A DNA stretch of 46,946 nucleotides from the NCBI GenBank assembly GCA_019187195.1, contig JABAQT010000033.1:1-46946 (forward strand). Direction: 5' to 3'. The notes beneath the pieces were generated by a model. It saw only the letters and a list, made by a program, of their open reading frames with translations, was not told the origin of the DNA and ran no database searches. Made by a program: the position numbers and the translations under genes. Positions 32,375 through 39,802 of the stretch are shown here, in pieces. Each line of letters begins with the position of its first letter. Within the stretch, counting starts at the first letter, position 1. This stretch comes from Bryobacteraceae bacterium (GTDB taxonomy: Bacteria > Acidobacteriota > Terriglobia > Bryobacterales > Bryobacteraceae).

Positions 32375-34474
32375 TTACTCCGCCCACTCGCTCTCCCTCG
32401 CTGTCCTGATCTCGAGGCATCCTTCCTGGGGAAGCGAATCCATGGGCAGGCCGCCCTGCCAGACGGAAATCTCGAGGCAGGCGGTTTCCCGGCCGTCGAG
32501 GTTCAGGTTCGCAAACGGCACGGAGAATTCCAGCGCGCGCCGGTAGGCCGCCCGCACGCCCAGCGTCGCTCCTTCCAACACTTCCGCCCGCGCCTCGGAA
32601 AGCGCCAGCCTCATGCGCTGCGAATTGATTCGCACTTGCACATCCATGCCGGCGGGATGCTCAGTGTCCAGAAAGTCGATGCGGACGAACAGGCGATCGG
32701 CATCGGCTCCATAGAAGAGTTCTCTCACAAGAAAGCGGTGGCCGTGCATGGCGCTGCCGCGGTGGTCGACACGGTAGTTTCCCGCTCCCATCCATTCGAA
32801 GTAGCTGCTCACCTCGCCATCGATGACGGGATGGATGGGGCATATCGGCGTCTGGTGCAACGCCCTGGCGCGGGCGCGCAGAATGGGGCGGCTGAGATCC
32901 GCCGGAGGAGTGAGGCGCAGCGCCCGGTACATGTTGGCCAGATGGTCGCGGTAGAGCTGGTCAAACTCCTGCCGGTTGTCGCTGTCGTGGTGCGGGCCGT
33001 ACCACCAGCACCAGTCGCTTCCCTCCGCGATCAGCAACTCCTCGAGAGCGAGATTATAGTCGCTTGCGGGAACCGATCCCGGCGGAACCTGCTCGAAGGC
33101 TTCCCGCGCCTGCAGCAACAACTCCCAGGCTTTGTTGTCTTCCTCGAAGCCGATCCAGACGTCGAAGTTGGCATTGATCCAGGAGCCGGCCGCTATGTGG
33201 TCGAGAGGATCGTCTTCCACCTTCTCGAGAGCCTCCGATACGGTAACCGCCTCCATGCCCGGCTCTTCGCTGATGCGCTGGTAGAGTTCACGCAGGAACG
33301 GGCGCCCGTTCAGGTAGTAGTGTTCCCAGGCGTTCTCTCCATCGAGAATGATGGGAACCAGGGCGTCGCGGCCGGAAGAGAGGATGGGCGCGCAGTTCTC
33401 GCGAATGCGGTGGATGAAATCCGCCGCGGCGTCGCCGGCGTGCATTTTCGAATAGACGAAACCGACGAGATCACTGAGATAGTGGTCGCGGAAGATCAGG
33501 GATACTTCCTTGCCGTCCTTCCGCCAGCGGTAGGGCCGGTAGGTGGCGGTGGGGTCGGCTCCGCGTCCGAGCGTGCGGGCAAGCACGCCGTTATCGGTGG
33601 CGGCCCACTGATAACCGCAGTCGGCGGCGATGGTGAGCGCCTCATCGGAGACGGAGCCTTCTGATGGCCACAGTCCCACCGGACGCTTACCAATCTTCTC
33701 CTCGACGTATTCCATGGCTCGCTCGAGATGAAGCCGCGCATCCTGCGGATAGCGGAAACGCGAAGGCAGCGGGACAAACGGATTGGCCTCGTGCGCCACA
33801 TTCGAATCGCAGATCAGCGGCAGGATGGGGTGGTAAAAGGGCGTGGCCGAGATTTCGATCTGCCCGGTGGCGGCGAAGTCGTGATAGACCGGAAGGACGC
33901 GCCCCAGTATCTCGAGCTGCTTGCGCCCCATGAGCTGCTGGTCTTCTTTCGAATACTCCCTGCCCTTTGCCACCAGGGAGCGGACCTCGGAGTCGCCGGC
34001 CAGAAACTCTTCCTCGAACCAGGCCAACTGAGAGAGCACCTGCAGATCGCGCAACGCTTGCGCGTTGAATACATGCATCGCGCGGCGGAAGTTGCGGTCA
34101 GCCGCGCGCCAGGCGTCGAACAGTTCCGCGTAGCGCGGATAGCGGCCGATAAGATGCACCGGATTGGCCTGATAAAAATACTGGAGGATGAACCTGATCT
34201 CCTGCTCGGAGAGTTCCTCGGAGGGTTTGAGGGCGACACGCAGAAACGGGTCCACGGCCTGGCCTGACGCATACTCCTCGATTTGCATCAGCAGGGAGGG
34301 GACAAGATTGAACGTCTGGCGAACTTGCGGGAACTCCTCGAGGATCTTCACCATGCCGTAATAGTCCTTGAGGGCATGCATGCGGGTCCACGGGAGGCGG
34401 TACTCTCCCGAAACCAGGTCCTTGTAGCAAGGTTGGTGCATGTGCCAGACGAAACAAAGGTAGATGCGGGGCAT
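32375..34474 (-). CDS. Glycoside hydrolase family 57
   Basis: A 699-residue cytoplasmic GH57 enzyme. The N-terminal IYLCFVWHMHQPCYKD is the family's first strand. The catalytic nucleophile Glu is expected at 272 in GLWPSEGSVSDE, and the acid/base Asp at 378 in ILDGENAWEHY. GH57 members act on alpha-1,4 glucans (amylase, 4-alpha-glucanotransferase, branching enzyme) and some on other sugars. A C-terminal ~180-residue domain (FEWMGAGNYRV, LFVRIDFLDTE) looks like a beta-sandwich. No other glycogen gene is nearby, so the substrate remains open. It faces the patatin gene tail to tail with a 14-base gap. Confidence 0.88.
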   Translation of the reverse strand: MPRIYLCFVWHMHQPCYKDLVSGEYRLPWTRMHALKDYYGMVKILEEFPQVRQTFNLVPSLLMQIEEYASGQAVDPFLRVALKPSEELSEQEIRFILQYFYQANPVHLIGRYPRYAELFDAWRAADRNFRRAMHVFNAQALRDLQVLSQLAWFEEEFLAGDSEVRSLVAKGREYSKEDQQLMGRKQLEILGRVLPVYHDFAATGQIEISATPFYHPILPLICDSNVAHEANPFVPLPSRFRYPQDARLHLERAMEYVEEKIGKRPVGLWPSEGSVSDEALTIAADCGYQWAATDNGVLARTLGRGADPTATYRPYRWRKDGKEVSLIFRDHYLSDLVGFVYSKMHAGDAAADFIHRIRENCAPILSSGRDALVPIILDGENAWEHYYLNGRPFLRELYQRISEEPGMEAVTVSEALEKVEDDPLDHIAAGSWINANFDVWIGFEEDNKAWELLLQAREAFEQVPPGSVPASDYNLALEELLIAEGSDWCWWYGPHHDSDNRQEFDQLYRDHLANMYRALRLTPPADLSRPILRARARALHQTPICPIHPVIDGEVSSYFEWMGAGNYRVDHRGSAMHGHRFLVRELFYGADADRLFVRIDFLDTEHPAGMDVQVRINSQRMRLALSEARAEVLEGATLGVRAAYRRALEFSVPFANLNLDGRETACLEISVWQGGLPMDSLPQEGCLEIRTARESEWAE

Positions 34475-34499
34475 GGTTACAGTGGCTCGGACATGAGGA

Positions 34500-37001
34500 T
34501 CATCTCGAGAAATAGCTGCGCACCGGCGGAGGCGGATCCGTGCCGCGGATGGCCCGCCAGAGGATATCGTTCAACTCGTCGTCATCGATCAGGTCGGCTT
34601 CGGAAAAGTCGAGCGCCGCCGAGCGCGCCGCCGTCGCGTTGCCGGGCGTGTTACGGGTGGTGAGCGGGATGCGCGGCTTTTCGGCCTCGTAGGGCCGCGT
34701 GTCAGGTTCGTTCGAGAACGCGGCGAACATCGGCTTTGCAGCCGCGTCGAACTGGGTCATGGGGCGCAGGCCAAGGATCAACTCCATGGTGCGCAGCATG
34801 GAAGTGGTGTTATACATCGTGCTGTCGACCACGCCTCGTCTCGTGTAGGGGGAGAGAATAAAAGCCGGCGAGCGGTGAGAATCCACGTGATCGGCTCCGT
34901 TCTGCGCGTCATCCTCGAGCACGAAGATGGCCGTCTTCGGCCAGAACCTGCTCTTCGAAACTCCTTCGATGACCATGCCGAGCGCGGCGTCGTTGTCGGC
35001 CATGGCGGAGAGCGGCGCAATCTTTCCGGCGGCCGTCCCCGAGGTGTGATCATTGCCGAGCCGCACCATCAGAAAGCGCGGCATGCTTCCCTGCTTCTCA
35101 AACTCCGCCAAGTCCTCGAGAAACACCTTGGCGCGCTCGATGTCGGGATAGTCGAGGTCGAATCCGCGGTACTTGCGGTTGGTAAACGGAGCCAGTTGGC
35201 GGTCGCGAACCGCTTCGATCTGGTCACCCGAAGGAGCCGCCTGCTTCGCGTTGGTGACGAAGTAGCCGTAGTTGCGCATCGGGAGTCCGGCTGAAAGGAC
35301 GTTCGTCCAGATGTAGCCGGCCGGCGGAACCGCCGCTGGTTCGCCTCCTTCATAATCGTAGTGTCTGCGCCGTCCGCCGTAGCTATTGGGCCACATCCGC
35401 TGCACGTAATCGGGAGCGATGGCGGCCATCGACCAGTTGTGCCCGTCGGCGCTCACGTCGGCATTGACATAGAAGTTGTCGAAGAGCACGAACTCCCTCG
35501 CCAGTTTGTAGTGGTTGGGGGCGGAGTTTTCGTGGAACAGTGAAAGAGACGGATCTCCGTTGCCCTTCTCGAGCGCGCCCAGCACCTGGTCATAGGTGCG
35601 GTTTTCCTTGATGACGTAGATGACATGCTCGATGGGCGACTTCCCTCCGGGATGGGAGGGAACGGGATTGCCCCGCGGAACGCGCGCGTCATCGAGCAAG
35701 GCGTCCCGGTATGGCGAGTTGGCGAACACGGCTTTTGTGTACTCCGCCAACTGGTCTTCGGTGGCGGGGGGAATCAAGGAGATGCTTCCGCGTTGAATGG
35801 CGGCGACGTACTCGTCGGAGCGGATCCCTTCGTGCGATTTCGCGGGCTGCTTATCAGGACGCGGTCCTCGAGGGTTGGCGTAACTGCCCCCGCCGCGGCC
35901 ATTGAGAACCAGCAGGCGGCCATCGGGCAGCATGCGGGCGGCGGTCGGATACCAACCCACCGGAATGAATCCGAGAACGCGGCTGCGATCGGCGGAGATA
36001 TCCACCACGGCGACCGCGTTCGCGTCCGAGCAGACCACGTGCAACCTCTTCTGATCGGGGCTGAGCGCAAGCCCGCTCGGAGTCATGCCGGCGGGCTGGC
36101 GGGGCGTCATGGCGACGTTGATGGACTCGATCATCCTGAGATCCTTGCCTTCGGTAACGCCCACGACGTAGGCGCGGTTCGTGTTCCCGGCCGTGACGAA
36201 GATCCGGTATACGTAAGGCGCCTCCGCCGGGTCTTTCTTCTCCTCCTCCTCGGCGGCTTGCGGCTTGCGGTCGCTCAGCACCATATCCGTCGTATGCGAC
36301 CCCAATCTCACCTTTCCGAGTTCCTCGCCTGTGTCCGTGTTGTAGTGGTAGAGCGTGCCGTCAGCCCAACTGGTAACGAAAAATGACTTCCCGTCAGGAT
36401 GGAACAGGATGCGGTAGGGACGCCGTCCGGTCTTGAATCTTTCAATGACCCGTCCGGATTGCGGATTGATGACGGCAACGGTATCGCGATAGAGCAGAGA
36501 TGCGAACAGGAGCCGTCCATCGGGCGTAGTCTGCACATCTCCGACAAAGTCCTGGTGCTGGCGGGTGGCTTCCGGAACCACCGTGAACGTGCGCGCCGGT
36601 GTCAGCTTGCCGTCCTCGAAGTCGAATTCAAAAACACTCGCCTTGGATCCGCCGCCCACATAAACCTTCTTTCCATCGGGAGACATGGTTAGTCCCAGCC
36701 AGCCGTCGGCAACGCGCGTACGGCTCAATTCGGCTCCGCGGTCCGTATCGACGACGCTGATCGAGGGAGGGTTGTATCCCCCGTTGAGCACCAGCAGCAG
36801 CTTGTGGTCCCTCGAGAGCGCCGTGGACATGGGGAACGTGTCCACCTGGATCTGCCGGCCGGCCGGCTTGATGCGCCAGCCGTTGACCAGTAGAAAAGAC
36901 CCATCGGATTGCTTGCCGGCCCTGGTGAGGGAAGCGGGTTGGGACACAAGGATCACGACCAGCGCGGCCGAGAGGAGTACGAGTGCGCCTGCGAGTTTCA
37001 T
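34500..37001 (-). CDS. YncE-type beta-propeller fused to alkaline phosphatase-like phosphoesterase
   Basis: An 833-residue exported protein with a signal peptide (LAGALVLLSAALVVILVS). Residues ~30-400 form a seven-bladed YVTN/YncE propeller (LLVLNGGYNPPSISVVDTD, GRLLFASLLYRDTVAVINP, NANAVAVVDISADRSR). Residues ~440-833 are an acid phosphatase/phospholipase C-type phosphoesterase: IEHVIYVIKENRTYDQVLG, NFYVNADVSADGHNW, VRLGNDHTSGT and AIFVLEDDAQNGADHVD give the Glu, Asn and His/Asp metal-site residues. Members are annotated as bifunctional YncE family/alkaline phosphatase family proteins, with no defined substrate. The ATG overlaps the NAD+ synthase stop (ATGA). Confidence 0.87.
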   Translation of the reverse strand: MKLAGALVLLSAALVVILVSQPASLTRAGKQSDGSFLLVNGWRIKPAGRQIQVDTFPMSTALSRDHKLLLVLNGGYNPPSISVVDTDRGAELSRTRVADGWLGLTMSPDGKKVYVGGGSKASVFEFDFEDGKLTPARTFTVVPEATRQHQDFVGDVQTTPDGRLLFASLLYRDTVAVINPQSGRVIERFKTGRRPYRILFHPDGKSFFVTSWADGTLYHYNTDTGEELGKVRLGSHTTDMVLSDRKPQAAEEEEKKDPAEAPYVYRIFVTAGNTNRAYVVGVTEGKDLRMIESINVAMTPRQPAGMTPSGLALSPDQKRLHVVCSDANAVAVVDISADRSRVLGFIPVGWYPTAARMLPDGRLLVLNGRGGGSYANPRGPRPDKQPAKSHEGIRSDEYVAAIQRGSISLIPPATEDQLAEYTKAVFANSPYRDALLDDARVPRGNPVPSHPGGKSPIEHVIYVIKENRTYDQVLGALEKGNGDPSLSLFHENSAPNHYKLAREFVLFDNFYVNADVSADGHNWSMAAIAPDYVQRMWPNSYGGRRRHYDYEGGEPAAVPPAGYIWTNVLSAGLPMRNYGYFVTNAKQAAPSGDQIEAVRDRQLAPFTNRKYRGFDLDYPDIERAKVFLEDLAEFEKQGSMPRFLMVRLGNDHTSGTAAGKIAPLSAMADNDAALGMVIEGVSKSRFWPKTAIFVLEDDAQNGADHVDSHRSPAFILSPYTRRGVVDSTMYNTTSMLRTMELILGLRPMTQFDAAAKPMFAAFSNEPDTRPYEAEKPRIPLTTRNTPGNATAARSAALDFSEADLIDDDELNDILWRAIRGTDPPPPVRSYFSR

Positions 37002-38653
37002 TCGTAGAACTTTTGTGCGATGGGGAAGCGGCGTCCCATGCCGAACGCCTTGGTGGTTACCTTGAGTCCCGGAGCGGCCTGTTGCCGCTTGTACTCGTTG
37101 CGGTCGACCTTATTCACGATATCGCGCACCAGGCCGAGCGGGAGTTGATACTCTTCCGCGATGCGGCAGGGAGAGAGGAAGTCCTCCACATATCCCTTGA
37201 GAATCCTGTCGAGCACGTCATATTCCGGAAGCGAGTCCGTATCCTTCTGGCCGGGGCGCAGTTCGGCCGACGGTGGCTTGAGGAATACGTCCTCGGGAAT
37301 GGCGTTGTTGTGGCGTTCGTTGGCCACGCGCGAGAGTTCGTAAACAAGAGTTTTCGGCACGTCGCTGATCACCGCCAGCCCGCCGCACATGTCTCCGTAG
37401 AGAGTGCAATAGCCAACGGCGAGTTCGCTCTTGTTGCCCGTGGTCAGCACCAGCGAGCCGAACTTGTTGGAAAGCGCCATGAGGGTGAGTCCGCGCAGGC
37501 GCGACTGGAGGTTTTCCTCCGCCACGCCGGACTCGGTTCCGGCAAACAGCGGAGCCAGTCCGGCGAGCATCGTCTCATAGGCGGCCGAAATGCTCGATAC
37601 CTCGAAGCGGATGCCGAGATTTCCGGCCAGAATGCGGGCGTCCGACAGGCTGTGCCCGGTCGAGTACGGGCCGGGCATCGCAACGCCCGTCACGTTCTCC
37701 CTGCCCACCGCATCCACCGCTATGGCCGCCGTCAGGGATGAGTCTATGCCGCCGGATAAGCCGATGATCACGCCGCGAAAGCCGCACTTGCGGATATAGT
37801 CCCGGGTTCCCAGCACGAGCGCTTCATAAACCGCTTCGCACTCGTTGGCGAGCGTGGGCCGGATGGCCGCTGGCGCGGGCGGCGCGTCGATGTCGAAAAT
37901 CACCAGATCCCCGGCCAGCGATGCGGCCAGGGCAAGCGGTTCGCCCCGGGCATCGAGAGCAAAGCTGGAACCGTCGAACACCAGTTGGTCATTCCCGCCC
38001 ACCTGGTTCACATAAATGACGGGAATCTGGTGGCGGCGCGCCGTGTTCGCGAAGATTTCACGCCGTTGCGCGCGCTTTCCCATGTGGTAGGGGGACGCAT
38101 TGATGCTGATGAGCATCCGCGCGCCGTCACGCGCCAGTTCATCCACCGGATCGCGCTTGTACAGCCGCCTCTCCCAGAACATGCGGTCGTTCCAGGCGTC
38201 CTCGCAGATGGTGAGCGCGATTTTCCGCCCGCGCCAAGTCCACAATTTCTGGTGGTCGGCGGATTGGAAATAGCGCTCCTCATCAAATACATCGTAGGAG
38301 GGCAGCAGCATTTTCACCTGGCGGAAGAGGATCCGCCCGCCTTCGAGCACGGCCGCCGCATTGACGGAGCTCTTTCCCGATTTCTCTTCGGAGCGCCCGG
38401 CGTAGCCGGTGATCAGCGCCAGCGGCAAACCGGCGGTTTCGGCGGCAAGCCGCTCGAGAGCCTCAGCGGTGCGGGTAAGAAAGCTTGGTTTTTCCACCAG
38501 GTCGCGGGGCGGGTAGCCGTTCAGGGAAAGCTCGGGAAAAACCACCAGATCGGCGCCGCCTCGAGCCGCCTCCCGGCAGGCATGCGCCATTTGTGCGACG
38601 TTGCCTTCGAGATCGCCGACGGTAGGATTGATCTGCCCGAGCGCGATACGCAT
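36998..38653 (-). CDS. nadE: Glutamine-dependent NAD+ synthase
   Basis: A 551-residue two-domain enzyme converting nicotinate adenine dinucleotide to NAD+ with ATP and glutamine. The N-terminal nitrilase-type glutaminase has the catalytic triad Glu in VVFPELSLNGYPP, Lys in FRQVKMLLPSY and Cys in LTICEDAWND. The C-terminal synthetase has GLSGGIDSSLTAAIA (the SGGxDS pyrophosphate loop), GVAMPGPYSTGHS and NKSELAVGYCTLYGDM. Length fits bacterial NadE with a fused glutaminase (~540-680). The ATG at 38653 is preceded on the minus strand by GCTACAAT (box 38662-38667), 8 bases away. The stop overlaps the phosphoesterase start. Confidence 0.94.
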   Translation of the reverse strand: MRIALGQINPTVGDLEGNVAQMAHACREAARGGADLVVFPELSLNGYPPRDLVEKPSFLTRTAEALERLAAETAGLPLALITGYAGRSEEKSGKSSVNAAAVLEGGRILFRQVKMLLPSYDVFDEERYFQSADHQKLWTWRGRKIALTICEDAWNDRMFWERRLYKRDPVDELARDGARMLISINASPYHMGKRAQRREIFANTARRHQIPVIYVNQVGGNDQLVFDGSSFALDARGEPLALAASLAGDLVIFDIDAPPAPAAIRPTLANECEAVYEALVLGTRDYIRKCGFRGVIIGLSGGIDSSLTAAIAVDAVGRENVTGVAMPGPYSTGHSLSDARILAGNLGIRFEVSSISAAYETMLAGLAPLFAGTESGVAEENLQSRLRGLTLMALSNKFGSLVLTTGNKSELAVGYCTLYGDMCGGLAVISDVPKTLVYELSRVANERHNNAIPEDVFLKPPSAELRPGQKDTDSLPEYDVLDRILKGYVEDFLSPCRIAEEYQLPLGLVRDIVNKVDRNEYKRQQAAPGLKVTTKAFGMGRRFPIAQKFYE

Positions 38654-38661
38654 GAAGTTAC

Positions 38662-38667
38662 ATTGTA
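38662..38667 (-). promoter_or_regulatory. -10-like box of the nadE gene
   Basis: Minus-strand CGCTACAATG with TACAAT at 38662-38667, 8 bases before the ATG at 38653. Confidence 0.45.
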
Positions 38668-38742
38668 GCGATGGCGGGCGAGCCTCCGCCCGTGTTTCCG
38701 GGCCGGGAATCGGCAGTCCGCTCTACGGTGAAACGAATGGGC

Positions 38743-39112
38743 CTACCGGCAGCGCGTGTTCGCTTGGTTGCCGATCCACGCCGTGGTGCACCGGCGGCCG
38801 TCGCTGAAATTGTGAAAGGTCGTATTGCCGATCTCGGTGCTCGTGCCGGTCACACCGTTGCTGTAGTTGTAATAGATCGACTGGCCGTTTCGTGCCGCGG
38901 CCGAATCCCAGCCCGCCGAAGCTTCCGAGGCCCAGGCCGATGACCTGGACCGGCTCCACGCGGAGTTGTTCGTGTTCCTGGATGCGGCGGTATTGAGATC
39001 GCGCATCCGCCGGGCTGTTCAGCTGAAAGCCCGTGCCGGACAGATAATCCATCTTTTCCCGCGCAAGAGACAGCGAGGCCAGCAGAAGGGAGAGAAGAGT
39101 GAGACGAAGCAC
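38743..39112 (-). pseudogene. Frameshifted small secreted protein
   Basis: A GTG start at 39112 with GAGGA upstream begins LRLTLLSLLLASLSLA, a clear signal peptide, followed by MDYLSGTGFQLNSPADAR and EHEQLRVEP. After ~45 further bases the sensible reading moves to the next frame: AARNGQSIYYNYSNGVTG, STEIGNTTFHNFSDGRR and IGNQANTRC, ending at TAG 38743. The pattern is typical of small secreted bacterial proteins of unknown function with IGNTTFHNFSDG repeats. One extra base in the G run (CCC at 38912-38914 on the plus strand) would explain the break; removing it gives a ~122-residue protein. It could be a true inactivation or an assembly error. Confidence 0.7.
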
Positions 39113-39164
39113 TGAAAATTCCTCAGCCAGCTTCGCGGACCGGTTATTGCATTACGATGAAGTT

Positions 39165-39797
39165 ATGGCAGAAAAGCTGTTCAACGAGCCGAGAATTGCG
39201 CTCAACCGCATCTATACACGCCGCGGTGACGCCGGCGAAACCAGTCTGGCGGGCGGACAGCGGGTGACCAAGGATTCCATTCGTTTGGACTGTTATGGCA
39301 CTGTCGACGAGTTGAACTCGCTCGTGGGCCTCGCCTGCGTTTCCATAGAAGAACTTGCCGCCGCCGCGCCGGATTTGTTGCCCCTCTGCGCCATCCTGCG
39401 CCGGATACAGCACGAACTGTTCAATTTGGGCAGCATCCTGGCGACCATGCCGAAGGATGTCCACCCCAAACAACCGCGGATCACCACCGCGGACATCGAA
39501 CAACTGGAGCGGGACATCGACGCCATGAATACCCCGCTGACCACTCTGCGGTCCTTTGTTCTTCCGGGCGGCAGCCGGCTCAATTGCGAGTTGCATCTGT
39601 CGCGTACCGTGTGCCGGCGCGCCGAACGGATTGCCGTGGCGCTCTCCAGACAGGAAGAGGTTCCCCCCGAGGTCCTCGGCTATCTGAACCGGCTGAGCGA
39701 CGGATTCTTTGTCTGGAGCCGCTGGGCAAATCACAAACTGGGAGCGCCCGAAGTGCTGTGGGAGCCTAATCAAGCAGCCGCCGCAAGCCGATCTTAG
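39165..39797 (+). CDS. ATP:cob(I)alamin adenosyltransferase, PduO type
   Basis: A 210-residue enzyme that moves the adenosyl group of ATP to cob(I)alamin or cob(I)yrinic acid a,c-diamide. Seen: NRIYTRRGDAGETSLAGGQRV (the N-terminal ATP site), DCYGTVDELNSLVGLA, FVLPGGSRLNCELHLSRTVCRRAER (with the conserved R and E residues) and a C-terminal LNRLSDGFFVWSRW. Length matches the PduO/MMAB class. The ATG at 39165 follows GCATTACGAT by 6 bases. The kinase gene begins 5 bases after the stop, so both are probably on one transcript. Confidence 0.93.
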   Translation: MAEKLFNEPRIALNRIYTRRGDAGETSLAGGQRVTKDSIRLDCYGTVDELNSLVGLACVSIEELAAAAPDLLPLCAILRRIQHELFNLGSILATMPKDVHPKQPRITTADIEQLERDIDAMNTPLTTLRSFVLPGGSRLNCELHLSRTVCRRAERIAVALSRQEEVPPEVLGYLNRLSDGFFVWSRWANHKLGAPEVLWEPNQAAAASRS

Positions 39798-39802
39798 AAG
39801 GT

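Noticed and set aside
32261..33664. 467-codon plus-strand frame antisense to the GH57 gene
   Set aside because: The minus strand carries both GH57 catalytic motifs; this frame has none.
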